This document shows positions 1-8,475 of a stretch of DNA of 64,000 nucleotides, in pieces. Below the pieces are notes generated by a model. That model did no database searches, was not told the origin of the DNA, and worked only from the letters and a program-made list of their open reading frames with translations. Every line of letters begins with the position of its first letter. Position 1 is the first letter of the stretch. The stretch spans positions 62,001 to 126,000 of the forward strand of contig NZ_WJQT01000006.1 of assembly GCF_009659375.1 (NCBI RefSeq). Direction: 5' to 3'. Both the position numbers and the translations under genes were made by a program. This DNA is from Fundicoccus ignavus (GTDB lineage: Bacteria; Bacillota; Bacilli; Lactobacillales; Aerococcaceae).

Positions 1-363
1 TTGACTAGTTCTTTCATACTTTTCAATAACTTTTAGCGCTAATTTCAACCCTGATTCTTTTGAAGTAAATTGGATATATTTTGGATAGCACTTAAAAATA
101 AAATCTGAAACGATTACAATACCGACGAATTTAAAAACAAATAGCGAGGTAATGAATTCTTCGTCTGAACTAGCTAGTACTTCTTCGTCTTCTAAGAGGT
201 CATTTTTCATCTTTTGAGTATAAGTGTTTTTGACAAGTCTAAGTACTCCAGTTTCTCGGAGTTTTTTTAAAGCCCTTAGAATTTTGTTCTCTTCACAAGA
301 GTACTTCCTAGCCAGTTCTGATAAACTATACCTTTTACCTTCTTTAATAAATCTAGCTATCAT
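1..363 (-). CDS. Second restriction subunit of an McrBC/LlaJI-like system, N-terminal part only
   Basis: The reading frame starts with ATG at 363, overlaps the stop of the AAA subunit by the ATGA arrangement, and stays open to the window edge, so only the first 121 residues are visible. Residues about 13-45 look like a winged helix (SLSELARKYS, then a RALKKLRETGVL recognition-type helix). In McrBC and LlaJI-type systems the gene after the GTPase-like AAA subunit encodes the nuclease partner, and translational coupling here supports that role. The nuclease domain would lie outside the window, so the function is inferred from position. Confidence 0.6.
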   Translation of the reverse strand, partial: MIARFIKEGKRYSLSELARKYSCEENKILRALKKLRETGVLRLVKNTYTQKMKNDLLEDEEVLASSDEEFITSLFVFKFVGIVIVSDFIFKCYPKYIQFTSKESGLKLALKVIEKYERTSQ

Positions 364-2330
364 CTTCTATTCAATCCTAATACTTCATTTCTAATCTCTT
401 CATGAAATATTTCTATACCTATTTGATCAAATTGTTTATATATGTGTGAAAAACGCTTATCTTCATCATTGATGCCACTAAAAATACCTTGTCGCTGTTT
501 TGCTGCATCTTCAAATAAATACATTAACACCTTATTTTTAAACACTTCTTCAAATTTAACTTTATTTATAGATCTTTTTCCAGATAATAGCGAGCTTTTC
601 TTTTCCTCCAATTCTAAAACATTAATAAAAAATGGTCCAAGTAACTTATCTTCATTGACCTTATTACGAGTCAAATAATTATTGATTGCTACTCTTAATT
701 TGTTCCACTCAATTTCTCTTGCATTACTTCCTGATCCTAATTCAATGTAAAGATTTTGAACTTTCTCTTCATTTTCGTCAATATCAATATATTTAAAAGA
801 CCATCTACGCTTAAAAGCTGTATCCAATGCATAAACACCTTGATCGGCGCTATTCATAGTCGCCCATATAAAAAGATTATCTGGTAATTTAATTTCTCTA
901 AAATGATTAGGTGTTCCCTTAAGTTTTTTAACTAGATATTTCTTTACATCTTCTGATGTTTGAATTGGATACTCACTGACCCCTTTTTTTCTATCAAGTA
1001 ATTGAAAAACATCCCCAAAAACTGCTGCTGTATTAGCTCTATTAATTTCTTCAATAATCAGTAAGAATGGTTTTGTTTCTTCATGATCATTATTTAAATT
1101 TTCTATTGCTTTAACATACATCCTCATAAAAGGTCCAGGAACGTAATCATATGATATTGTCTCATCACCGTTTTTATCCAATGTAGGTATTGGTTTATAC
1201 GCCCCTACAAAAGAACCATATGAGTACTCCGGATGAAAAGTAACTCTTTCATAATCTTCTTTATCCAATAATAGTTCTTTTCGTGCCTCTTCAAGTTCAA
1301 AGCTCTTTCCAGTTCCAGGAGCACCAAAATATATTAAATTTTTGGGGAATTCACTTTTTAAATCAGAGTCAAATTTTATAGGGAAATTAATATTGTCGTT
1401 ATTGACTTCAATACCAACTAAATTTCTATAAAAATCTATAATATACTGAATATCTAGCTCTTCAATTAATTCCGTTATGTTTCTTCCCTTGAAGACTTCC
1501 TTATAAATAATATTTTCCTGGATAATATATTCATATAAAATGCTACTTAGAATTGCATACTTAGCCCTAAATCTAATATCTTTTTGGTACTGAGTTGAAT
1601 AGTAATTGATTGAATTAAAAATCTTCCTCTCATCTTCAGAAGTCGTTTTTGCCTCTTTAATAGAATCATATTTCTCAATGTATATTTGAATAAAATCACT
1701 GATTTTTTCATTTAAGTGTAATAGTTTTTTTATTTCAAATCCTTGGAAATTTATTCCTTGCAGCACTAGAAATAAATCATCGTTATTAAAGTTTAAAAGT
1801 TTTGATAGCTCAATATCTTTACTTGATGGTTCATTAATTGTATCTCTTACATTGAGTTTAAAATAGGTCAGGTTATTAATTACTTCATAAGATGTCAATT
1901 CAGCATCTCTATTATAAAGATATTTATAATTAACTGCTAAAAATATTATTAATTCTACTTGCATCCTATATTTTTCTCTCATAGCATTTTCTTCAGGTGT
2001 TAGCCCGCTTGTTTTATGTATTAAGTTTAATATTTCATGATTTTCTTCTAAAGTCTTTATAATCAATTGTCCAAAAACATCAATATTGTTATCTGAATCA
2101 ATTAGCCCTGAAAATCTTAAAGCATTATAATATTGAGCATGTGTTAATTCTTCACCATTATTTAAGATCCATAAATTATTTACAATAGATTGAAAAGCTT
2201 TAGTGTCAGAAGTAAAGAATGAAAGATTCCTTAATTTCAAACCACCTTTTCTGTTTTTAGGCACAATTTCTGGATCGTCAAATACTTTATTTAATAAATC
2301 TAGTTCTTCACCTGATAACCAGCTGCTCAT
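360..2330 (-). CDS. McrB-like AAA+ restriction subunit (LlaJI/LlaI R1 type)
   Basis: This 656-residue protein has an unrecognised N-terminal half, probably the DNA-target domain, and a C-terminal AAA+ motor. Walker A (GAPGTGKS) is at about 336-343, Walker B with the McrB-type continuation (LLIIEEINRANTAAVFGD) at about 423-440, and the McrB signature MNSAD (NTAD in McrB, part of GTP recognition) near 490, followed by FKRRW. McrB-family motors use GTP to drive translocation and activate a nuclease partner. The start overlaps the stop of M2 and has a GGGAGG site. It lies between two adenine methyltransferases and a partner subunit, so it is a restriction motor rather than a chaperone-type MoxR ATPase. 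Confidence 0.85.
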   Translation of the reverse strand: MSSWLSGEELDLLNKVFDDPEIVPKNRKGGLKLRNLSFFTSDTKAFQSIVNNLWILNNGEELTHAQYYNALRFSGLIDSDNNIDVFGQLIIKTLEENHEILNLIHKTSGLTPEENAMREKYRMQVELIIFLAVNYKYLYNRDAELTSYEVINNLTYFKLNVRDTINEPSSKDIELSKLLNFNNDDLFLVLQGINFQGFEIKKLLHLNEKISDFIQIYIEKYDSIKEAKTTSEDERKIFNSINYYSTQYQKDIRFRAKYAILSSILYEYIIQENIIYKEVFKGRNITELIEELDIQYIIDFYRNLVGIEVNNDNINFPIKFDSDLKSEFPKNLIYFGAPGTGKSFELEEARKELLLDKEDYERVTFHPEYSYGSFVGAYKPIPTLDKNGDETISYDYVPGPFMRMYVKAIENLNNDHEETKPFLLIIEEINRANTAAVFGDVFQLLDRKKGVSEYPIQTSEDVKKYLVKKLKGTPNHFREIKLPDNLFIWATMNSADQGVYALDTAFKRRWSFKYIDIDENEEKVQNLYIELGSGSNAREIEWNKLRVAINNYLTRNKVNEDKLLGPFFINVLELEEKKSSLLSGKRSINKVKFEEVFKNKVLMYLFEDAAKQRQGIFSGINDEDKRFSHIYKQFDQIGIEIFHEEIRNEVLGLNRR

Positions 2331-3634
2331 AATTTTTTCCTCCCATAAAATAATAGTTCATCAATGGTTTTTTTCTTCTCTCCACTTCTACTTTGATAAT
2401 TACTCCTTTGAAATATCACGGGTAAAGCTTCAACAAATTCCATATCCTTACTGTTTTCAAGTGCAGAAATTACTTCCATTCTTCCTTGCATAGAAGTGGA
2501 CGTTTTACCATGATTCCAATGATTATTTTCATCATAGTACGAAATTATTACATGTTTGGTTCTAGTATTAGATATTAGTTCAGTTAGTGCTTCTGTAAAA
2601 GTATCTTTATAGCTATACTGCGATTTTACCGAGAATTTCATATTCTGTCCTCGAATATATTCTAAATTTTCACCATACTTTTCTAAACTTTCAATATCAC
2701 AATAATCCGCAATTAAGTTTAAAAAGTGGTAATAATCAGAATACTGTCTAAAGTTATAAGGTGGATCAATATAAAGAATGTCGATGGAATCTATACGATC
2801 CATAATCATTTTATAGTCTGTGTTCTTATATAATGAATTACTATCTCCTTTAAAACTATGATATAAACCATCTTTATTACTAATATTTAATAAAGGAATC
2901 CTAAGTTTCATATCTACTACAGCATTTGGATATAATTTATTTCTATTAAAATCATGGAAGGTTCCTGCAACGTTCGCTACAAGTGTAACCTCTTCAATAA
3001 CGGTGGTAATCAAGATTTTCTCTTCAAATTTATTAATAAGCTTTGCTTTTTTCCATTCTTTGATTTTGTTCATTATAATGCCTAACTTCATAGCATTATG
3101 TTTAGAAAAGTAATTTCTTTTGACTGTGGTTTTTCTTAAACTTGTTACCTCAGATTTACTTCCCCATACGCTATAAAACTCGATGAAAAAAGAATCATTT
3201 TTAGAATACTCAGATAGATTTAAGTTATTTAAATACCAAATCACTTGAGCTAATGAAATAATATTTTCTTCAAAATTTACTTCATCTAAGTAATTTTCAA
3301 GAAATATTTTCTCATTTTTTATCCTACGAACAACTTGATTAATTAATTCTTGAATCTCGTCTTTTATAAATTTTACTTGTTTTATTTTTAACTTATCAAT
3401 TAGTAACTTAAATGTGGGAAAGCTATTGTTTTCAATATATGCAACACCTAGTGCATAGCTAAAAGAATTAATATCTGAGGTTATTATTTCAAATCCTCTT
3501 TGCTTAAAATACTGACTAACATTGTTAGTTCCAGAAAAGGCATCAAAGAATACACCACTATTAATTTTTCGATATGCCATTTCTTCTTCTAAATTTTCTA
3601 TAATACTCTTCTTATTCCCAATATATTTATCCAT
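2327..3634 (-). CDS. DNA N6-adenine methyltransferase M2, D12 class
   Basis: A 435-residue protein with the D12-class (Dam-like) layout: an SAM-binding motif I (FFDAFSGTN) at about 29-37 and the catalytic DPPY at 290-293 in a YIDPPYNFRQYSDYYHF context. It would methylate adenine on one strand of an asymmetric site. Its start overlaps the stop of the M1 gene by 8 bp and its stop overlaps the AAA subunit start, so the four genes are translationally coupled. The large insertion between motif I and DPPY probably holds the target-recognition region. The recognition sequence cannot be read from the gene. Confidence 0.85.
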   Translation of the reverse strand: MDKYIGNKKSIIENLEEEMAYRKINSGVFFDAFSGTNNVSQYFKQRGFEIITSDINSFSYALGVAYIENNSFPTFKLLIDKLKIKQVKFIKDEIQELINQVVRRIKNEKIFLENYLDEVNFEENIISLAQVIWYLNNLNLSEYSKNDSFFIEFYSVWGSKSEVTSLRKTTVKRNYFSKHNAMKLGIIMNKIKEWKKAKLINKFEEKILITTVIEEVTLVANVAGTFHDFNRNKLYPNAVVDMKLRIPLLNISNKDGLYHSFKGDSNSLYKNTDYKMIMDRIDSIDILYIDPPYNFRQYSDYYHFLNLIADYCDIESLEKYGENLEYIRGQNMKFSVKSQYSYKDTFTEALTELISNTRTKHVIISYYDENNHWNHGKTSTSMQGRMEVISALENSKDMEFVEALPVIFQRSNYQSRSGEKKKTIDELLFYGRKKL

Positions 3635-4988
3635 TGTTTACACCATAAAATAGCAATTCTCTTGTTAAAGCACTTGAGAAATTTAATTCTTCTTTATTCA
3701 ATCTTCTATATGAATGATTAATTTCATAAGATTCTACAGTGTCAAAATTTTCTTCTAATAAATCAATTAATTCTTCTTTAGTTATCAACCTTGCCCGTCC
3801 TTCCCCTGAAGCTTCTGAATAACTTAAAACTAAACTAGCACCAGTTTCAGAAATCTTTTTAAATACCTTCTCAAATTCAAATCTAGCCTTGGATGGTATA
3901 GAGTATTTAGATTGTGTTCTATCATTTCGATACCTGCCTCTTAATAATCTATAATGACCACCTAGTTTTCCAACTTCTAGATCTGGATAATCGTATAAGA
4001 TCAAAGTTTCTAATACATGATAAAACCTAGAATAATGATCAATAGTATAGGGAGGATCTAAATAATAAATAAGATTGTCTCCACCAGAAAATATCTCCAC
4101 TAAGTCAAAAAAATCTTTATTATATACTTCATTTTCGTATTTAGCTATCTTGGTTTCATTAAGTAGACGTTCTAACATTTGTTCCATTTTACTTCTTATG
4201 CTGACATTCCAATCACGAAAAGTTCTTTTGGACGCCGCTCTTTTCACTTTTCCATCACTACCCAATAATCGAATTGGCTGAGCAAACTGTTTTCCAACTG
4301 CGCAAGTTGCCTCAGAAACCGCATGCAGCAAGAGAAACAATGCTAGTTTTTTTTCTTTAATGTTAGGAATAACTTCAATAGCTCTACGAATAGAATCTAT
4401 TTCAATACATTGGCTCAATGAAAAATATCCATTCAAATAATACAATGTAAAAAGCATAGAAACTCCATTTTCTTTTCGTAACTCTCTGATTTGCTCATCT
4501 GTAAAGAGATACATAACCGAACTGTAAACTTGATTAATTTCAGAATAATTTGAGTCTTCAGTTTGAAATTTAAAATTCATATTATTAAAAAATATTTCAC
4601 TTTCAGCTAATAGAGCTAGTTTATAATAATTTTCTTCTTTAATAACTTTTTCTTCATACTCACAAGGCTCTTTAAACAGTCCTCTTAAAACACTTAAGTT
4701 ATTAGTGTAACTTTGACTCTGGAAAATATCTACAGACAAAGACAGTGACATCGCTGTCTCTTGCATTTCTGAGTCAAGAAGCACCTCATTAATCAAACTA
4801 CTATACATTTGTATATCATTTGAAATAATTTTAAATTTATCCTTTAATTCATTTCCAACAACGCCTGTCCCGGCAAAGCCGTCCACGATAACTGAATCCT
4901 TACCTGCTAAATTAGTAATTGTACTTGATATGGTATCTTTTAAATTTAATTTACTTCCTAAATACTGTATTGCTCTAATATCACTCAT
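3627..4988 (-). CDS. DNA N6-adenine methyltransferase M1, D12 class
   Basis: A 453-residue D12-class enzyme. Residues 8-13 (QYLGSK) resemble the substrate-binding start of Dam-type enzymes, motif I is VDGFAGTGVVG at about 35-45, and DPPY is at 311-314 (YYLDPPYTIDHYSRFYH). The paired methyltransferases have the same catalytic motif but little other obvious similarity, as expected when each modifies one strand of a non-palindromic site. It starts 12 bp after the stop of the controller gene, with a GAAGG ribosome binding site. This is the first structural gene of the operon. Confidence 0.85.
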   Translation of the reverse strand: MSDIRAIQYLGSKLNLKDTISSTITNLAGKDSVIVDGFAGTGVVGNELKDKFKIISNDIQMYSSLINEVLLDSEMQETAMSLSLSVDIFQSQSYTNNLSVLRGLFKEPCEYEEKVIKEENYYKLALLAESEIFFNNMNFKFQTEDSNYSEINQVYSSVMYLFTDEQIRELRKENGVSMLFTLYYLNGYFSLSQCIEIDSIRRAIEVIPNIKEKKLALFLLLHAVSEATCAVGKQFAQPIRLLGSDGKVKRAASKRTFRDWNVSIRSKMEQMLERLLNETKIAKYENEVYNKDFFDLVEIFSGGDNLIYYLDPPYTIDHYSRFYHVLETLILYDYPDLEVGKLGGHYRLLRGRYRNDRTQSKYSIPSKARFEFEKVFKKISETGASLVLSYSEASGEGRARLITKEELIDLLEENFDTVESYEINHSYRRLNKEELNFSSALTRELLFYGVNNG

Positions 4989-5000
4989 TCATACATCCTT

Positions 5001-5201
5001 CTAACTTTTTTTATGGTCAATAATATCTTCAATTTCACAATCAAAATAATCACAAATCCTACTCAATGTAACCATACTTACATTTTCATTTTTGCTCATT
5101 CTAGCAATAGTTTTTGGTGTAGTTTGAATAGCATCTTGAAGATCACTTTTGTTCATTTTTCTATCAATCAGTAGCTTCCAAAGCTTATCGTAAGAAAACA
5201 A
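5001..5201 (-). CDS. Small XRE-family controller (C) protein of the restriction-modification operon
   Basis: A 66-residue Cro/CI-type helix-turn-helix protein (SDLQDAIQTTPKTIARMSKN, then VTLSRICDYFDCEIEDII), filling the whole family domain with nothing added. The start is TTG at 5201, set by an AAAGGAGA site 8 bases upstream; no ATG fits. Small C proteins control the timing of methyltransferase and nuclease synthesis in many type II systems, and LlaI has one too. It is first in the operon and its promoter carries a perfect palindrome, so autoregulation is likely. Confidence 0.85.
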   Translation of the reverse strand: MFSYDKLWKLLIDRKMNKSDLQDAIQTTPKTIARMSKNENVSMVTLSRICDYFDCEIEDIIDHKKS

Positions 5202-5460
5202 TTTGAAGTCTCCTTTATTCCTTTTTAGATATTTTTTATACCGTTCGGTATATTATATCTACCTTGTTTGTAATTAGCAAATTCGTCTAAAAATTATATT
5301 ATTACAAGTATAACTGACCAGTTCCCTCAGACTAGCGGCTAACTTAGCCTGCTTAAAAATACATCAACCATTGAATAAGTGAAAAATAAAAGAAACAATC
5401 TTTCTAACAAGCTCAAGCCTTGCCAGAAAGACTGATGTTATAACATTTAATTATTTTGTC
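5202..5460. other. Gap between restriction operon and displaced rlmD end
   Basis: Apart from the operon promoter (5237-5280), no gene, terminator or RNA could be recognised here. Composition is AT-rich like the restriction genes. Confidence 0.4.
5237..5280 (-). promoter_or_regulatory. Promoter and candidate C-protein operator of the restriction-modification operon
   Basis: Reading the minus strand, a -35 box TTGCTA (5275-5280) and a perfect -10 box TATAAT (5252-5257) are separated by exactly 17 bp. A perfect inverted repeat with 7-bp arms (TATACCG, 2-bp centre, CGGTATA) occupies 5237-5252, so it abuts the -10 box and covers the probable transcription start. Its position suits repression by the small HTH protein encoded just downstream. 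Confidence 0.75.
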
Positions 5461-5489
5461 TTTTCCATCAATACTACACACTCAACATG
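5451..5489 (-). pseudogene. Displaced original 3' end of rlmD (attachment-site half)
   Basis: Minus-strand codons here read HVECVVLMEKTK followed by TAA at 5451-5453. This is a variant of the last residues of the RlmD protein encoded at 6893-8305, which has HVECIVLMEK before its own different tail. The 29 bases at 5461-5489 match 6915-6943 with one mismatch, while flanking bases do not match. The simplest reading is that an element integrated inside the 3' end of rlmD, gave the gene a new end and left the original end on the far side. Confidence 0.75.
5461..5489. repeat. 29-bp direct repeat, left copy (att-like)
   Basis: This copy is 28/29 identical to 6915-6943, in the same orientation. It lies in the displaced rlmD tail and bounds a 1.4-kb segment carrying a serine-recombinase fragment. 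Confidence 0.75.
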
Positions 5490-5638
5490 CAATTTTTAGT
5501 CTATTTCTTATCCTAGAAAACGCTATTGTATCAACACTTATACGGAATCTAAAATAAGTCGATAGATAAGTAGGCTAATCACTGGCTATCATCTCCAAGT
5601 AGAGTTAATATCTCATACTGACAAGGAGGAGATAGCCA

Positions 5639-6015
5639 TGATAACTTTAAAACAAACATCGTTTATTGTTCAGATTTTTTTGCATAACGAGCACCCATTG
5701 TTTAAGCATGTCCATGATTTCAAATACGATTTTTTCTCAAATACAATCATTCACCTAACGTAGCTTGTATAGCTTATGAATCTTTCTGTGCCTATAACGG
5801 GGAGGAGCAATTTGAAGCACAACCTGAAAACATTTTCCCAATTAGTCACCAGACTGATCTAGATATTAAAGAAATCACGAATCACATTCAAAATCATATT
5901 GACCAGCAATTCAAGTTGCTGCATGAAGATGGTATCTTGCCAGCTTGCTACCTATGTAATATTCACGTTAGTCTTCCCGATAATGATCAAAAAGTGACCC
6001 TTTCCTTTAATTAGA
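5639..6015 (+). pseudogene. Frameshifted remnant of an unrecognised gene
   Basis: A good ribosome binding site (AAGGAGGAG) precedes ATG at 5639, and the first frame (MITLKQTSFIVQ...) stops after about 42 codons at 5759. Another frame overlaps this point and continues as NVACIAYESFCAYNGEEQF... to a TAG at 6013-6015. The second part keeps ordinary coding character (PENIFPISHQTDLDIKEI), so a single gene broken by one frameshift is likely. The family was not recognised. It lies inside the segment bounded by the 29-bp repeats. Confidence 0.5.
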
Positions 6016-6150
6016 GTCTGTCATAGAACTATATTTCTTCCCAGCCCGTTTCACTTCATTGCCTTGCTGGACGACATTGCTTCGTCTGGCATTTTCTTCT
6101 TGGACAGCTTGAAACTGTTCGCGGCTGATAATCCCCTCATGATTATTAGC
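6007..6150 (-). pseudogene. Scrap of a large serine recombinase
   Basis: Minus-strand codons ending at a TAA at 6007-6009 read NHEGIISREQFQAVQEENAR and continue RRSNVVQQ. This matches the conserved HPAIIxxExFxxVQxxxxRR region of the recombinase domain of large serine recombinases from integrative elements. No catalytic N-terminal domain is present, so it is a broken remnant. Its position between the two copies of an att-like repeat fits a decayed integrative element. Confidence 0.6.
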
Positions 6151-6158
6151 GTTATTGA

Positions 6159-6686
6159 TTAACTTACACTCTCTCCATCTATTTTTAATTGCTTTATTAA
6201 ATATTCTATTTTGCGAAAATCCTTGAAATTGTTATTATCATTGCGATATGAATCTTTTGAAGATGCCTGATAAATATTAAGATATTGTCTTAATGTAGGT
6301 AAATAAAACTTCACTCCAGACTCTTCTATCAAGCTTAAATCATTGAGTTCAACCTTTGCAAACTCAGGTAAAGTATTAACTGCTCCATATTCAACACTTA
6401 TGCCTTTGTTATGGAATTCATGTTCATGAATATCAACTAATTCATAGCCTAAATTTAACATAAGGGTAAGTATTGCGTCCCAATTATAAATCCTATCCTC
6501 ATCTGGTGCCTCCCAACCCCTTGGATCTCCTTCAACATGTATGTCAATGTCTGATGGGATCCAATTTTCATCTGTGAGATATTGCAATCCAAGGGAACCC
6601 ATTAATGTAGGAGTAATGTTGATAGAATTGAGTTGTTTACATATTTTTAGAAACTCATTAAATAACGTATAATATGACTCTGCCAT
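6159..6686 (-). CDS. Nucleotidyltransferase-fold protein
   Basis: 175 residues from the preferred ATG at 6686. An in-frame ATG at 6698 overlaps the GGAGG ribosome binding site and is unlikely to be used. The motif MGSLGLQYLT...SDIDIHV near residues 30-50 is the GS...DxD pattern of the polymerase-beta-like nucleotidyltransferase fold, seen in antitoxin MNT proteins and substrate-modifying enzymes. No HEPN or AbiEi-like partner lies next to it. It is inside the att-flanked segment and so is probably cargo of the former element. The substrate is unknown. Confidence 0.6.
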   Translation of the reverse strand: MAESYYTLFNEFLKICKQLNSINITPTLMGSLGLQYLTDENWIPSDIDIHVEGDPRGWEAPDEDRIYNWDAILTLMLNLGYELVDIHEHEFHNKGISVEYGAVNTLPEFAKVELNDLSLIEESGVKFYLPTLRQYLNIYQASSKDSYRNDNNNFKDFRKIEYLIKQLKIDGESVS

Positions 6687-6892
6687 TTTACCCTCCATAT
6701 AAATATAAAAACTTCCTTAACTTATAAATAAACGTTACGAACTAGTTTAAAGATTATTAAGATAATATTCGACCTGTTCCCACAGACGAATTCATCACTT
6801 CACAGCCCAAAATACAAAATCAAGCTACATTTTAATTTTGCTGTACTAAATATCAGATACATATCTACTCAAACATCCTGAAAACGTTGACA

Positions 6893-8305
6893 TTAAGCTA
6901 TTCTTGTCTGCACCTTTTCCATCAATACTATACACTCAACATGTGTCGTATGTGGGAATTGGTCGACGGGTTGAACGGTCACAAGTTCATAACCAAACTC
7001 TCTTAACCAAACCAAATCGTCTGCTAAACTCTTCGGCGCACAAGATACATAGACTATTTTGTCCGTACCGAAGCGACCGATACTACGCATTACTTTTCCG
7101 CCCGCGCCACTTCTTGGTGGATCTAATAATAATAAGTCTGGTAGACCCCAGGTATCTTTCAATTCAATTAAACCTTTACGCGCATCGCTAGTCATGAAAT
7201 AAGTATTGTCTAAGCCATTATCTTTGGCGTTACGAATCGCTGATTGAATCGACATATCCACAATTTCAATACCTGCAAGTTCTTTGCTATTGGCAGCAAG
7301 TGGTAAACTGAACGTCCCCACACCACAGAATAAATCGAGTACACGCATCTCTTGATTAACATCTGCCATTTCAAGCGCCAACTCAACCAATTTTTCAGCC
7401 TGAACTGGATTGGCTTGGAAGAATGTTTCAGGCCACACGCGATACTTAAAGCCATTCAATTCATCATTAATATAGTCACGACCATGTAGAATATGTGTCG
7501 CTTCTGCTTCAATTCGTTCATTAGCTGAAGCATATTCCACCCATTGTAAACTAACCAACTGATCGAATTGCTTAGTTAGACGCTCAACTAAATCGGCCGC
7601 TGCTTCTGGAAATTCTTGGGGCCCTTTTCTCGCATAAAGCACGACCATCAATTCACCTGTCACAAATGATGTACGCATCATTAAGTTACGTAGTAAGCCA
7701 GTTTGGGAATCTTTATGATAGCCAGGAAACTTATAGTCCTTTTGCCATTGCCCTACAACATGCTTCACTTCAATCATCACTTCTGGAGCTAGAATTGAAT
7801 CTTGTAAGTCAATCACACGACGGAAATTACCTTGTTGATGCATGCCGAGTTCACCTGTTGCACCAAAGGTTAATTCCATCTTATTACGGTAGCGTTCTGG
7901 TTTGTCCATACCAATAATTGGCTTCACTAACTCCGTATCGAAACCAGCCTCCGCTAAATAACCTTTGACCATATCTTCTTTATAGGCTAATTGCGCATCA
8001 TAATTCATATATTGTAAAGGTGTCCCACCCGATACTGCTTCATCCGTTGGAACGGATAGATTCCGCGTTGGACCAGCTTTCAATAGCTCGTCATATTCTA
8101 ACAAAGCTTTACCGCGCCCTTTAGCATTCTCAACCGTCACTCGTACCACATCACCCGGGACAACATTAGTAATGTATAAGTTTAAATGTTTACCATTAGA
8201 ACCTCTTTCAGGTGGATGGATATAACGAACGTAGCCATAACCTCTTGAATCAATGCGATCAATTGTTACATCAAGTACTTCTGTTGGATAAATTTCTTTT
8301 TTCAT
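6893..8305 (-). CDS. rlmD: 23S rRNA uracil-C5 methyltransferase, RlmD type, with exchanged 3' end
   Basis: A 470-residue protein with an N-terminal TRAM RNA-binding domain (about 1-75), then a Rossmann methyltransferase. SAM motif LDLFCGVGTFSLPLA, the DPPRSG motif, catalytic Cys in YVSCAP and the terminal HVEC with the general-base Glu are all present. The iron-sulphur cysteines of E. coli RumA are missing, which is common in Firmicutes. It would add the C5 methyl group to uridine in 23S rRNA. Its last codons appear to come from an integrated element: a variant of the same tail with another ending is found at 5451-5489. A second paralogue is at 11085-12452. Confidence 0.9.
   Translation of the reverse strand: MKKEIYPTEVLDVTIDRIDSRGYGYVRYIHPPERGSNGKHLNLYITNVVPGDVVRVTVENAKGRGKALLEYDELLKAGPTRNLSVPTDEAVSGGTPLQYMNYDAQLAYKEDMVKGYLAEAGFDTELVKPIIGMDKPERYRNKMELTFGATGELGMHQQGNFRRVIDLQDSILAPEVMIEVKHVVGQWQKDYKFPGYHKDSQTGLLRNLMMRTSFVTGELMVVLYARKGPQEFPEAAADLVERLTKQFDQLVSLQWVEYASANERIEAEATHILHGRDYINDELNGFKYRVWPETFFQANPVQAEKLVELALEMADVNQEMRVLDLFCGVGTFSLPLAANSKELAGIEIVDMSIQSAIRNAKDNGLDNTYFMTSDARKGLIELKDTWGLPDLLLLDPPRSGAGGKVMRSIGRFGTDKIVYVSCAPKSLADDLVWLREFGYELVTVQPVDQFPHTTHVECIVLMEKVQTRIA
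6915..6943. repeat. 29-bp direct repeat, right copy (att-like, inside rlmD)
   Basis: The copy covers the codons for HVECIVLMEK near the end of rlmD and matches 5461-5489 at 28 of 29 positions. Integration in the 3' end of rum/rlmD-type genes is known for several streptococcal integrative conjugative elements. Confidence 0.75.
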
Positions 8306-8368
8306 TTTCTCACCTCAACCTTTAAAACTTAGTGTCTTAAAGTCTTCAATATCATTCCTAAGTATACT

Positions 8369-8409
8369 AAAAAAGAAGCATAAGGGCTATATGTCCTCTG
8401 CTTCTTTCA
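8369..8409 (-). terminator. Intrinsic terminator after the SDR gene
   Basis: A stem AAAGAAGCA / TGCTTCTTT with an AGG/CCT extension is followed on the minus strand by a run of T. Confidence 0.75.
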
Positions 8410-8475
8410 AATACTCGCTTCATATTAACAAAATATTTTAACAAAATATTTTGACTTTAGTTCTCAATCATTTAT

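Noticed and set aside
5561..5640. A terminator or operator from GGCTAT...ATAGCC arms before the broken gene
   Set aside because: The arms pair imperfectly and there is no T-run; the right arm is simply the ribosome binding site of the remnant.
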